Source: Rallus limicola
Taxonomy: Eukaryota; Chordata; Aves; Gruiformes; Rallidae
Assembly (NCBI GenBank): GCA_022605955.1
Contig: JAKCOZ010000002.1
Span: forward strand, 71,280,783 to 71,344,782
DNA: 64,000 nucleotides
Direction: 5' to 3'
The notes beneath the pieces are model-generated. The model ran no database searches and had not been told where the DNA came from. It saw only the letters and a program-made list of their open reading frames with translations. Position 1 is the first letter of the stretch. Each line of letters starts with the position of its first letter. Of the stretch, positions 10,985-23,405 are shown one piece after another. The translations under genes and the position numbers were made by a program.

Positions 10985-13900
10985 TAGAAAACACATTTTC
11001 AAACTTTATATATATAAGTAACGCTTTTTATAATATTTTATTTAAACATGGTTATTAAGAAATGTATTTTCTATGTTAAAATGATTGGGAAAATGGAAGT
11101 AAAATGGTATTTCTAAAGAGAAGCACTTCATGTATCAGCATGGCAACAGGAGTTTCATTATGTATGATAACGTATGCATATAATTTCTTTCAAGTCTTCA
11201 GAAATTTTCCATCTATGATTTATCAAGTATCCATTGTAAGATTCAGAGAGTTGCAGCAGTGGCTATGCTAATTGTTGTTTTTTTTTCCAGGGTAGAGTCC
11301 TTTGTGGAGATTAGGTTACACTGGAATTGCAATGATTCAACTACCTAGAAATTCTTATTTAAGGAATCTCCTTTTTATTTTGCTTTGTCAGCTCATTTTT
11401 CTTTTTGTTTTAGAGCAATATTATTAACAGTTATTACTCTGTTATCAACAGCTTCTATAGACTGATACTGCTTTTAGAAATAATCCTCATAGTATTGTAT
11501 TTTTTTCATGACAAAGATGAAGCAGATTCAGAAGTATATTTATGTACTCTAATTTGAATAAATTTGTTCCCAAGAGACCACAGTGACCAATAATAGCTTA
11601 TTTAATTGATCAGTTGTGTTTCTTTGCTGTATTTTATATAGAATCTTACTTGCCTTCATTCTCCCATTAGTACCTTCCAGTGATTTGTTGAGATGCACAT
11701 GTTCTTCTGTCATCCTCCTCCTCTCTGCGTTCTGAACATCCTGGTTTGATAACGCTTTTCATTCTGTTTATTAGTTTATTTTTGTTTCCAATGCGTATTG
11801 CAATTCCAAAGAAATACAGCTGACATCTGTAGCAGAATCTTTGTGGGGTACCACTGCCAGCTAGAAAAAAACCTGTTGGGTGCAATAATCCTGTCTGCAG
11901 TAGGTATGACATTCCTGGGACCCGCGAGCTCTTTGCACCCTGAAAGATGAACTCTCGGAGATAGAGCAGGGAACAGTTAAGATAGTTGACTGATAGCTGC
12001 AAGAGAGCATCTGGTTTAGTATTCTGCTCAACAAGTGAGGGAAATTCTGCAACAAATATGTGAGAAATAGACTGGCAGCTTGAAGTATTACCTCCAGCTT
12101 TTCAGCTGTTATATTAAAATGCACATCTTTTTGTTTCTACATTTCACTTAATGATCCTTAGCAGAAGAAATATCTCTGTAGGGGCTCTGCAAAGGCAAAC
12201 TCAAATTAAATGACCAAAAAAACCCCAACCCCACAGCTTCTTCTGTCTTTTCTTTCTAGGATTTACAATATGTGATGAAAGAAGTTTGATATCTCTTCCT
12301 GCATCTCCAAGTCTGTAAGTAGCTGTCTTTCACCTAGCAGTTAGAAAAAACCTTACAACAATAGATAATTGTGTATTGGAAAAACTTTTTGAAGTGATGA
12401 TGCAATGCTTATTTTAGAACTTTGCTAAGGACAAATCTTTGCCTGAATTGTACTCCAAATAGTGTCAAAAAATTATGAATGGCCAAACAATCATAATATA
12501 CAATTTAGATCTGGAATGAATGCCCAAAGAGGAGACATTTCTCCTTTAAGAAATAGTTGCTTGTGTCATCCTAGTCGCTTCTTCATCACAATTTCTTTGC
12601 TTGCATGAGGGGACCTGGTGTGTCACGGGCTCTTGATTTGAATCATAAACAAATTACCTTTGCTATTGGAAACGTCCCCCTTTCTTTATTGCAGCCCATC
12701 ATCTACTCAATATCTAAGAAAATTATTTTCTTGTTTTTGAGGATGTGCAAATAATTTTAATATGATCACATGGAGAAAATCTGGGTCATGTACTCATTAA
12801 ACCATTCAAAGTCTGATCGAAGGGAGCATTATCTTTTTAATCCACTTCATATTATAGTGGTAAACCAGTCTAAAAGTGTATGTGTTTTTCTGAGCTGTGG
12901 GGATCAGAAAAAGGAATGCAGATTTTGAATTTGGAGGGTGAATGAAAACCCATGGATGTCATTTTTCTTTTCCACTTTGCCCAGAGATATAACAAAAGTA
13001 GAGTAGTATTCTCACAAAATGGTTTAATGAAGGAAAGGGTTTGAATGCCTATCTGATAACCATTTACAGATGGATGTACAAAGGCAGTACTTCAAAATAT
13101 AAAAGATAATCAATGTGAATAAAAATTGGGCTTTGAATACTTTACTGCAATGTTATTACTTCCTCTATGTGGTGTGTTTCCAATTTGGAAAAATAAAAAC
13201 CCAACTGCGAGCAGGAAAAAAATATATCCTTCAATAGTGCCTCCATTTGTTGAGAAGATCTAATGGTTTTATTTTCATGCTTAATGCCTGTGAAGTTCCA
13301 CAGACCATAATTTCTAAATCCATCAGGAATACCACTGTAGTACTGCTGCCCTCAAAACTATCTGTAATGGATTGCTTGCTTTTGATTTGTAGAGTGACAT
13401 GGCAACCAGGATTAACTTGCACCCCTCCCCCTCCAAACATGTATATATTTTAGACCCCATTAAAAAAATTAAAAGGGGAAGTCATAACTATTGGATTAGA
13501 TCATGTTTTTGAATTCTGGACTCTAAGATCCCTGCACCCAGGCTGTTAAAACTTGAAGATTGATACTTAATGATGTTTCTTGCCCTTTGTTCCCCCTGTC
13601 TGAGCTATAAAGCAGATTTGACAAGCTCTTTTAAAAAAGTGCTTGAAGAAAAGGAGAAGACAAATGAGAGAAGGGAGGGAGAAAATAGGTTCTTAAGAGA
13701 GGCTTTGGAATCTGAAGAGTTAGGGAATTACTTCTGAATTTGTCAGGTCCACAAAATACCTTACGATACATATATTAGACACAGAAAAAGGTATTTGTCT
13801 TTTGATTATAAGATAGCAGTTAGATGCAGCCTACGTTTCATACCTAACTACACACACATTTGCTTCTATGAAAGCACATTTTCTTTAGGTGTAATCTTTT

Positions 13901-14335
13901 AAATTAGAAATATACAATATAGGCATCGGAAGAAATTATTTCTAAGTTTAAAAACAGAACGGTAGTGAGTAGGATTTGGAGGATTGGAGTGCTTCTGTGT
14001 TTGATGCATCATCTATTAGCATGATTTATTGCATTATGATGTTTAAACCTTACTGTACAAAATGGCTGTGGTCCAGAGAAGAGTTAGGAAGTGGGTTAAG
14101 GAATTATAAACAAATGCTTTGTTGTGTGGGTTGTAAAGAAATCACAGATGCAGTGTCTCCAGGTTTTCACAGAAGACACAATGTAGTGAAGGACTCTCCA
14201 GTTTCACAATGAAATTTACAGTAAATCATATGGCTAGAATGGGAGAAAAAATGAGAATAAACTAAATACAGAGCTTTCTTTAGAAATGCCATGAGCCACT
14301 ATGCATTCCCTGCCAATGAAAACTCCAAAATCAGG
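10985..14335. other. unique AT-rich sequence
   Basis: It holds a plus-strand exon look-alike (12260-12314, see findings) and a purine-rich tract at 13630-13685. No repeat is recognised. Confidence 0.65.
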
Positions 14336-14336
14336 G

Positions 14337-14355
14337 TTTTTTTTTGGGGGGGGGG
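14337..14355 (+). repeat. T9-G10 homopolymer junction
   Basis: A run of nine T is followed by ten G, then TGTGAGGGGTGTT, immediately before the CR1 at 14370. The G-rich strand could form a quadruplex, and the site is prone to sequencing error. Confidence 0.9.
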
Positions 14356-14369
14356 TGTGAGGGGTGTTA

Positions 14370-14838
14370 GAATGGGTCTAGAGGAGGGCTGTGAAGATGA
14401 TCAGAGGGGCTGGAGCACCTCTTCTATGAAGACAGGCTGAGACTGGGCTTATTCAGCCTGGAGAAGGCTCTGCAGAGACTTTATAGCAGCCTTCCAGTAC
14501 CTGAAGCGGCCTACAGGAAAGCTGTGGAGGGACTGTTTATCAAGGAGCATAATGATAGGATGAGAGGTAATAGTTTTAAGGTGAAAAAGGGAACATTTAG
14601 GGTAAATATTAGGAAGAAATTCTTCTCTGGGAAGCTGGTGAGGACCTGGCAGAGGGTGCCCAGAGAAGCTGTGGCTGCCCCCTGGATCCCTGGCAGTGTT
14701 CAAGGCCAGGTTGGGTAGGGCTTTGGGCACCCTGGGCTAGTGGGGGGTGTCTCTGCCCATGGCAAGGGATTGGAATTAGATGGCCTTTGAGGTCCCTTTG
14801 AAGTCCCAACCCAAACCATTCTATAATTCTATGACTCT
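14370..14838 (+). mobile_element. CR1 LINE 3' fragment, plus strand
   Basis: It starts at the GGTCTAGAGGAGGGC block, encodes remnants of the ORF2 C-terminus in the plus direction (a 14524-14718 frame with DRMRGNSFKVKKGTF and RKKFFSG), and ends with the GGTCCC...CCAACCC segment and the octamer repeat TTCTATAATTCTATGACTCT. It is 5' truncated and broken by frameshifts. Open frames on the opposite strand here are shadows. It lies directly downstream of a T9-G10 run at 14337-14355. Confidence 0.95.
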
Positions 14839-14969
14839 AGGTCATTGGGGCTTTTTTTCTGATTTAAATCAGACACAATTGCTGGATCTGAAATGGATAT
14901 TAATTTTGGGGAAGGTGTGATTTGCTTTAAGCTGGTACAAATGACTGATTGTGTGAGTTCTTTCTTGCT

Positions 14970-15050
14970 TCAGAGTGTGTGATTTGTCATTGATTCTTCA
15001 GTCTGCCTCAGGTTTTTATGCTGGCATATGTTCATCAGAGGAGGTATTTC
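14970..15050 (-). CDS. possible terminal coding exon with stop codon
   Basis: The 3' splice site is very strong (about 35 nt, nearly all pyrimidine, ending TTTCTTCTTCCCAG). It is followed in phase 0 by 26 sense codons, EIPPLMNICQHKNLRQ then TEESMTNHTL, and a TGA. Phase 0 matches the end of 23304-23405. No GT dinucleotide occurs within the coding part, so a spliced internal exon is unlikely and a last exon is the natural reading. The nearest AATAAA on this strand is about 940 nt further on (14026-14031), beyond an opposite-strand CR1. Purine-rich tracts mimic acceptors often, so confidence is limited. Confidence 0.28.
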   Translation of the reverse strand, partial: EIPPLMNICQHKNLRQTEESMTNHTL

Positions 15051-15594
15051 CTGGGAAGAAAGAAAATTAAAAGCAAAGAGGAGAGCAGAAAGAGTACGTG
15101 AATAAAGTAATCTATTGAAATGACCTTTTCTTTTGAGTGTGGCCAGGTGGAAGAATAGACTAAGGAAAAACTTTTCAAATGGAAAGACCTAGTTATCCAA
15201 GCAATCTCTCCTTATGCTGAGAAGCGTGTTAATTAAAAATGCTTAAATGCATTAATAGATTTCTTTTCTGCCCTTCTGTGTTTGAGAAAGCACAAACTCA
15301 AATCTACTGTCAGTAACACTTTATTCACAGAACTTTGGATTTGTCCAATTATTTTCAAGGTCTCAAATCAGAAAATTGCAGATTCTGTTCATTCCCATCT
15401 TGTTTAGTGTCTTCTCTTTCCCTTTTCAGGTCAAAAAGTAGTTCTCAATTGATCAGTCAGATTTTTTATTAATTCTAGACTCGTTAATCTTTTCACATAT
15501 CCCATAACTACTTAATATAGTATTTCTAGGCAATATTGCAAATCTTCAAAATGTCATCAAGTTAGAATTTTTCTCTGGGTTATCTGTCAGGCAC

Positions 15595-15960
15595 GAAACT
15601 GTAACGTTGTTATCGTCCAGTATCAAAAGCTAATCTTGTTGAAGTAATCGAAGTAGTGGATTAAGAGTGCAGCATAATTGATTTGCATATATGCTTTTGC
15701 TTAAATCAAAAATGAATGTGTATTTGGCCTAGAAGAATTCACGACCCATGGACTGCAGGCTTGAAAAAAATGAGATAACCTTTTCTGCACCATTAGCGAA
15801 TCATTATAATACATCAGATAATTAACAGCCGCTTTAATAGTTTTCAAGGGAATTTAGTAATGATCCTGTAAAAGGAGCGAAGCCTCCATCTTTTTATAGT
15901 TTTCAGTGGGATGTAAAACCTGGGCCACATGAACGGCATTTCAGTTTACCAAAGAACAGT
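15595..15960. promoter_or_regulatory. candidate conserved noncoding element
   Basis: The block carries a POU octamer-type ATTTGCATAT at 15681-15690, TAATTAA-type homeodomain cores around 15819-15825, and several isolated CpGs (15744, 15797, 15830, 15879) that would normally have decayed in AT-rich bird intron. It has no repeat and no coding frame. This is a look-alike call; conservation cannot be tested here. Confidence 0.3.
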
Positions 15961-15964
15961 AAAT

Positions 15965-18865
15965 CTGAAAACAATTTTTGTGTGGAAATGAAAAGAATTT
16001 TCCATGATTGGGGCTCTCTGGTCATTGGTTCCCCTTCTGGCTGAAGGATAATATATTGAAGAGATTCTAGTAGCATCCCTACAGTGAAAAAAACCTGCTG
16101 TGTGAGCTCAGCCCTTACTAGGTGACAGAAACTTCACACATGATGGTGACTTCTGAATAGCTCAGCTATTGGAAGAATTACCATCAGGGTTCATCCCTTC
16201 ACAGGCACCAGAAATTCACTCCTTGGTTGAGTGTTCTCCTCCTTGCAGTTTTTCTGACCTGAAATCAGATGAGAAATTCCCTTGCAGTTCATTCTTAATA
16301 GTACGTCTGGTGTGATTTTCTGATGTCTAAAGGAGGATGAGCTTATTCTGCATACTTAGTATAAATCAGTTAAAATGGCATGGAACAATTGAGCATAAAT
16401 CTACCAGAGAGATGTGGCATCATGACTTTTGCTGGGTTTGTACCAAATATACCTAGTTTAGGCACCACGAACAGCAGTGTTTCTTTGGAACTCCAGATCT
16501 GTTCTGTGAACACTCAACAGTTTTCTGAGGATGCCCAATCCACGTGGGGCCTCCTGTAATTGCAGTACTGCAAACTCGGCAGCAGGGTGGAGGTTTTTTC
16601 AGGTTTGTGTGAAAATGATGTACAATCGGATGAGGACAAATTAGAATAAGTAGAGAAAGACGCTTAGGAAGGGGGGATTAGAAAGAACCCATGCACCCTG
16701 TACACCAATTTACTCCTGGAGAAATCTCAGTGATAGTTTGCAAGTAGATTTTACTGAAAGGGTTAAAGGGTTGCACAAAGTGTGAGTTTTAAACTCCAGG
16801 GTGCAAGAATTGCAGGAATACGTTGAAGGTTGAAGCCTAGCAAGTGAATCATACCTTTCAATGCCTCTTATTTAGAGACAAAGCTCATGCAAAAAGCTCA
16901 AAAGGTCTGTATATTTTATATTTACAAACAGGATTGATTTTATTCTGTTTTCTCAGAGATGGCTCTGAATTGGGAAGCTCTTTTGATGTATGTTTTAAGA
17001 ATTCCAGGGCTCATCTCTGCTTGTTTCAAATTTATTTTTGTGCTTCTACTGGTCTTTTTACTGGGGAAAAAAATGAAAGCTTTTTTCCCCTCTGTCCCTT
17101 AATAGACAGAGCCCTTATATTAAACTTTTAAAATTTAAACCAGCTGCAGTATTAATGTTCTAAACGACAACTCCAGCAGCAGTGACTTTATCACGCAGGT
17201 TGTTACGATATGTTTAAACTGTATTATGTGTGTTAAGAGCCAAAGGATCAACAACAGCATGTTGAATCACAGAATACTTCTTACTCTCCCCAAACCCCGC
17301 AAAACCCAAAAACTCCTCCCCACCCCAGACCCCCAACCCCATACAGATTTATGGGACTGTCCCAGAGGTCCTGAATTAATAATATGTAGCATGTGCACAT
17401 GAATGATTGATTGAATAGGAATGGCTTATGTCTCTGTTAAGTACTGCACTATGAAAGTTGTACCAGTATACATTTGTGAGACAGGTCCTATTTCTCTTGC
17501 TTTCCTGAAGATTGCTGATCTCTGGGGCAGATAAAGAAGGTGGTAGCTTCCGAGGCTTTGGATTTAAGAACCCTGTAGTGTACTGTGTACTTTGAAGGAA
17601 AGCACTAAAGCACCACTAACATTTAAATTGCAGTTCAGAAGCATTATGTTTTCTTATATCCTGCAGTTCTCAGTCCAACTGACTGAATTTCAGATTAAGG
17701 AAAACAAAACAAAAAAAAGAACAAGAGCAAAACACCCAGGAGTGGGACTGGGAGACAGGGATCATAGCGAGTTGCTCTCTAATATTCTCAGGCTAAAAAG
17801 TGACAGCTGCCTTGTCACAAAGGCTGTTTTGCATTTAAAAGTGAAGATTATGCATACAACACAGGAACAGTCTCCTTTCCACTCCATGTTCAGACACTGA
17901 AAGAGTACTGTAAATGAGGAGGAACAATTTTGGGAAAGACTTCAAGTACTTTACATTGCTTTTCATTGTGGGTGGGAGAAAAAAAATTTAAATGGTGAAA
18001 TGAGTGCAGAACATATAATTTCAGGTTGACTTGATTTCAGTTTTTACCTCTTTGAAAGTGTAATTGTATCTCTTCTACAAAGTCACTTCAAGTGGAAAGG
18101 CACGATGAAATGGGACAGTTGGGATGTTTATTCTTAAAATGTCAGGTGGGATGTTTTAACACAGTTACAATAGCATTCATTTATTATTAAATACTATATT
18201 ACACCTCATTTTGCAGTAAGGAGAATAAATACAGATCACTGGGGGAACCAGGCAACCCGAAGAGTGTGTTTCCCAGGAAAGTATGAAAGACTAAGTGATG
18301 TCACTATGCAATATCTTAAAGGTCATTCCTAAGTCAGCCTTCAGGCTCTGACTTAATTTGAATAGGGATTCTCAAGGTGTTCCCACAGAATCTTCATGTG
18401 TGAAAGAAATGGTTCTTCCTCCTTTTTCTCCCAGCTTTATATGCTGAGCTTGACATCATATGGTATGGAATAAATATCCCTTTTGTCAGCTGTGGTCAGC
18501 TGTCCTGGCTGTGTCCCCTCCAACTTCTTGTGCATCTCACTTGCTTATGTGAGATGGTGTGAGAGGCAGCAAAGTCTTTTTCTCTGTGTAAATGCTGTTC
18601 ACCAGTAATGAAAACATCCCCATATTTTTGACACTGTTTTCAGCACAAATCCAAAATATAGCACCACACTTGCTCCTGTGAAGAAAATTAACTCAATCCC
18701 AGCCAAAACCCATTCAGGCCCCATTCTAAAAGCTTTCCAGAGCAGTTGAATGAGTCTTCCTGGAGTGAAGCAGTTCAGAGGCTAAGTCATAGTATCTTTT
18801 TGCTCTGTTTCCTTGCAGAGAGGTGGATGAATTGAAAGAAAAATAGTTCTTTCCTGGAGGATGTG
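15965..18865. other. unique AT-rich sequence
   Basis: There is a C-rich low-complexity patch at 17285-17342. The plus frames at 16844-17131 and 17592-17900 have no recognisable domain. Confidence 0.7.
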
Positions 18866-18869
18866 AAGG

Positions 18870-19003
18870 AATCATAGAATGGCCTGGGTTGGAAGAGACC
18901 CCAAGGTCCCCATAGACAATGCCACAAACCTGCAGACCTGGATCTACAGAAGGCTGCCCAGGGCCCCATCCAACCTAGCTGTGAACATCTCCAGGGATGG
19001 GGT
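18870..19003 (-). mobile_element. short CR1 3'-end fragment
   Basis: AATCATAGAATGGCCTGGGTTGGAAGAGACC at the left is the reversed CR1 tail. It runs through the CTGCCCAGGGCCCCATCCAACC block and stops in CTCCAGGGATGGGG. About 134 bp remain, with no coding capacity. Confidence 0.92.
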
Positions 19004-19004
19004 A

Positions 19005-22000
19005 TCTGGAATGCATTAAAACATTGTGCAGTTGGAGATAAAAGCATTTTTTTCTTTCTGTATGCAGAAGTGAAAATTCTGCTTTTCTTTCTTCTGATAC
19101 AGAGTTGATATTTTTTTCAGGGTGTCAGAGCGTGATCGTTTCTGTCATCTGGTATCAACCCACTAATGAATATCTTGATTCTGTGCTTGAGACCTACCTT
19201 CAGGAAACGAGGTTTCTGATGTGATAGGTAACAAGCTGAGATGTGCAGAAGTTAGACATGTAGAACAGAGAGACATCCGTAAGGGTAGTTTGTCATTTGT
19301 ACATAAGAAGTACAGAAAGTGATAGTATTTTATGCTAGTTCTTCATGGTCTGTATTGAATTCCGCTTTGTGCTGAGCAAGAGCTGCTAGAAATTGGCTAG
19401 TAGATTTTTCTTGCTCAGTATGGCCAAATCTATTTTTGCTGAAGATCAATATGGGAAAGCAATGCCAGCAAGCATTAAAGTGTAATAGATAGCAAGATTA
19501 AACCACCCTTCAGACTTACAGACAATGAAATAATGCATACTGATGTAAGCCACTTAGTTCTCCTGAGCTCATCTACCAGCTGAAACTGTGTAGCTTCTGT
19601 AAGAGGTTGTAAGTGTCTTTCTAATTGCATTTTTATAGTCTCACACTCTGTATCATTTTAACTTTAAATTCTGTATTCCCTTTGTTTTCCCTTTCCCACC
19701 CTATAAACTGTTATCTTCTATGCTACAGAAGTACTGTGCTTCCTGGGAGAACTGAATTACCTGCCGAGGCAGATGTGCTAAATGGCAATGCAAGGATGAT
19801 TTGTTGAAGCAGATTTGAAAGCTGACATCTGATACTACCTGCAGCACTGTCAGGAGAGGAGCATTGTCAACAAGCTGTTAAAAATGACTTGTAATAGCTG
19901 AACAAAGTAGATGAAACATGAAGAAAGTCTCCTTATTCTTACTGATTGCCTAATTTAATTGGTCCAGTTTTATTGAATTTTTAATAGAACAAAATGAGAT
20001 TTTAATGTAATCTCACTGAGGTTGGTTCTAATTAGATATATTAATTTATTATGACTTTCTTGGTTAGAAGAATTCAAACAACTCATTAATTTCTTTTGTA
20101 CAAATTTATTTTAAACCAAGTCCCGGAACCTTCCAGCTATATGTAAATTCTTGATCATATTTGTGGCTACTTATTTCTGAACCTACAGAAGACTGTGGAA
20201 TAACCAAATAATTTCATTTATTCTGATGAAATTCAAACTCTAAAATCAAGGAAAACTATTGACAACTTCTGATATTTTGTAGGTAAGGATTCTGTAAGTT
20301 TCTCAGCTATTGATACATCAATGGTATCAACCTCTGATTGTTACGATAAGAGTGAGAAAGAGCTAACTAGATTTCTTTGCCTACATAGGTGTTTGAAGGC
20401 CTAATCAGCTTCCAGTTTTATGCTGATTCTTGAAGACTGGGGCTTTGAATAACCTGGTCTAGTGGGATATGTCCTTTGCCATGGCAGGGGGGTTGGAACA
20501 AGATGATCTCTAACATCCTTTACAACCCAAACCATTTTATGGCTCTATGATTCTGTGACTTAAAACCTCAGATGGGAATGAAGAGGTTGTTTTAATTTTG
20601 TTGGATAAAAAGTTAAGGGACTTGCAATACCGTACTTGAAATATGGTTTTGTACACTTAACTTTGTTGCTACAGGACATTTTGGATGAATAATCTTGCAG
20701 TTCCCTTGTATCATTCTAAATATAATGCTATTGTAATGCAGCTGACAACAACCATATTTTCACAATAATTTGCATCTTAGAAGGAAGGTATGGAACATCC
20801 CAGTAAGTACTCAGAGAACTTGTGATTAAATTGCCCACACCCCTCTGATAATGAGACAGAGGAGATGTGGAGAGAGGAGTAAGCTTCTTTCTTATCTTCA
20901 TTGGATAGAATGGCAGTGCCCAGATGTTGGTACCTACTTTTTTACAGAAAAACTGAGGGTTTTATATGTAAAAATGCTGCGGTTTTCTACAGCTTTGTTT
21001 AGCAACACACGAAGCGTCATTTTTACTGCCTTTTAGTCCTTTTTGAACAGAGCCAAATGGCTTACATGGAATTGCATGTCAGGTATGTAATTGTTCAGAA
21101 ACAATGTACTTCTCTAGAAGTGTAGTGCAGTGGAGGCTTAGGCAGGAAGTCAGATGTCTCTACCTAAATACCTGCTATTAATGCGCTTTCTGGAAACAAG
21201 AAAGAACCAAGAGATATATAGTGAGTGTTATGTATCGTGTTACACTGAGATAATTAAAGGAGGTTGTGTAAATATGGGCCTTAGCTTCTTTTGGATCAAT
21301 TCCTGGAGTGCAAAATGCCAAAAATAATAGGGACTAATTCCCACTTTCATAGAGATATTGTAAGGATAGTATGTTTAATACATCTGTGGGCATGCTAAAC
21401 ATACTAGTGTCCTAATAAGACATTAAGAGTGCAGGAGTGATATGTGACATCTTTCTTAAGCCAGATTTCATCCATTTTTGCATGCAGAGCATGTTCATAG
21501 ATATGTAAGACACAAAGAAAAATAGTAAGACTTAGAACTTCAGAAGGGGAGGTGGTCCATTAACTCTAACTGTTTTGTGGCCCTTGAAACCAAACTCAGA
21601 AAACAATGAAATACAGCTAAATATGAAGACCCTTGTTGGCAGTAGCATTCTTAAGTGATCATAATCTTCTCTCCCCGCCCTTTATCCTAGTAGTGAAATG
21701 AGCCATATAGGCAGATGGCATGAGGAAGAGTTTGATAGGTAGAATTAGGAGGGAAAAAAAATCCTTATGGTTAGCATGAGCTCTTCTTGCATGACACAGA
21801 GACACCTTTTCTGCTAAATCAGACTTGACTGAACACTTGGAACAGTCTGTGAATGCCCTGATGTTTGACAGCTCCTGTTTTAGCTTTCCTACATGAGAGC
21901 ATGATTCACTATCAACTGATCCACCCCTGAAATTGAATCTTAAAGCTTTCTGCAAGTCCTATGTTACACTCTCGTCATGCGGGAGGGAAATAGTCTGTTG

Positions 22001-22480
22001 CTCATTCTGCCTGTGAAATGAGCCAGTGTTATATGATTACCCTTCAGTTTGACTCTGGGAAGTAACTTGAACCTCATCAGAATATGAGTTGTTTGGTTTC
22101 CCTGTGTAGGTGAGCACCCTTTTCACAGGCTTTCTGAAGTGTTGCTGTAATTGCTGATTTGTGTTGATTTTTCTTTTCACATAACACCATATGCTGCACT
22201 TGAGAGATGCATTCATAACTTGTTTTCACACAGACTAAGTCCTGAATCACACACACGTTGTATTGCTGCAATTTCCTTTGACAGTCAAGAAAGCCTGTTG
22301 CAGTCGTGGACTTGTTAAAAGGCAGGCTTCTTGTGAAAACCAGTAGACAGAGTCTGTGTAGCCTAAACAAAGGTGGAATAATATAACAAATGTGTAAATG
22401 AACTTGTGATACTTTCACATTTTTGTCAGCTTACACAATGAAATAATAAAAGTTCTCCCCTAAAAAGAATTAAAAAGTGC
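19005..22480. other. unique AT-rich sequence around one CR1 piece
   Basis: Apart from the CR1 end at 20439-20558 I see nothing supportable. The minus frames at 21659-21955 and 22077-22418 lack protein character. A 25-nt exon look-alike sits at 22435-22459 (minus). Confidence 0.65.
20439..20558 (+). mobile_element. short CR1 3'-end fragment, plus strand
   Basis: GGGGCTTTGAATAACCTGGTCTAGTGG starts the piece. The GGGGGGTTGGAACAAGATGATC block follows, and it ends in the octamer tail GGCTCTATGATTCTGTGA. It is only the extreme 3' untranslated end of the element. Confidence 0.92.
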
Positions 22481-22483
22481 TTT

Positions 22484-22541
22484 AGGGTTGGACTAGATGG
22501 TCTTTTGAGGTCCCTTCCAACCCCTAACATTCTGTGATTCT
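22484..22541 (+). mobile_element. 58-bp CR1 3' terminus
   Basis: It consists of just the terminal GGGTTGGACTAGATGGTC...CCCTTCCAACCCC plus ATTCTGTGATTCT. The sequence is close to the CR1 norm, so it is probably a short but fairly young insertion. Confidence 0.9.
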
Positions 22542-22638
22542 GGTGAAATGTTTCTTTTTTTCTGGGAGAGAAATTACATGGCTGTGGCAGTGGGAGAAAG
22601 TTATTGCTTCCATGAAAAAAAACCAACCCCAAAACTCA

Positions 22639-22656
22639 CAAACAAACAAACAAAAA
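22639..22656 (+). repeat. (CAAA)n short tandem repeat
   Basis: Four CAAA units sit in an A/C-rich stretch (22615-22660), about 100 bp downstream of the CR1 terminus at 22541. Confidence 0.85.
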
Positions 22657-23303
22657 ACTCTCATAAATTTGCAGAAGAATGAATGTTTATTGATAAGAAT
22701 ACCCAAAATTATAGGTAAATGTTAGAAAAGCAATGTTTGGATATTAGTCCTGTTCAAAGTTTTAAGCCAGCCTCAATCAGTAGGATGGGATTTCTGTGAC
22801 AGCTCACCATGTGTCTGGTGGAGTTGTAGAGGAAAATAAAAGGTATATTCAAGGCTAGCCACTGTCAGGGATGGGACCTGAGGCTAGAATTCTATCCGTT
22901 CTGACAGTACCCACATTCTTACAGCTCTCCCGCCTTCTACCATTCTCTCCATCATTGCGCAGACACAAGCTATTTTCTTTAAGTCAATACCTTGGCCATT
23001 ATCAAAACAACTTGATGAGCCAGAAAGTCATTTTACAATACTTTTTCAAACTTAGAGAAATAAATTCAATAAAAGTGCCTCAAATCTTTTGGGAGAAGTG
23101 ACAGTCTAATCATTTAAGCAACATGTTCATTATGAAACCCCAGAATGTGTCTCACTAGGGGCAGGAGGAGATGTATTTGATTGTTGAGCTTTCTTTTCCT
23201 CATGAGTTCAGTCAATACCTGTATAGGCAGAATGAAAGTGGCCATTAATGTGAGAGTCACTATGTAACCAGGGTGTGTATGATAAGGATAAGAGTATACT
23301 TAC

Positions 23304-23405
23304 CAGTGAAAGTGATGTTTCTTTGATTGCCATATATGTGGTGATAATTTTCTCTGCTTGCTGTTTTAGTTTCCTTAAATTCACAGAAAGCTTAATTAAT
23401 TCTTC
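23304..23405 (-). CDS. probable 102-nt coiled-coil exon, the best exon in the window
   Basis: The acceptor is a T-rich tract ending TTTTACCTCAG, then G. The donor, CACTG|GTAAGTATA, is essentially consensus. Only one of three frames is open. It is phase 0 at both ends and encodes 34 residues beginning EELIKLSVNLRKLKQ and ending IKETSLSL. Residues 3, 6, 10, 13, 17, 20 and 24 (L, L, L, L, A, I, Y) form a clean heptad, with charged or polar residues between them. This looks like a real parallel coiled-coil segment. I do not recognise the protein, and a structural, centrosomal or ciliary role would be a guess. Confidence 0.66.

Noticed and set aside
16520..16655. Minus-strand open run of about 75 codons after an acceptor-like tract near 16656, cysteine-rich
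   Set aside because: No donor, no homology that I can name, and similar acceptor-only signals occur many times in the window.
17000..17060. Minus-strand acceptor-like TTTTTTTCCCCAG with an open frame
   Set aside because: No usable donor follows, and the frame ends by chance at a TAA.
22639..22656. Possible CRISPR-like or satellite array
   Set aside because: Only a four-unit CAAA microsatellite; no spacer-repeat structure anywhere in the window.
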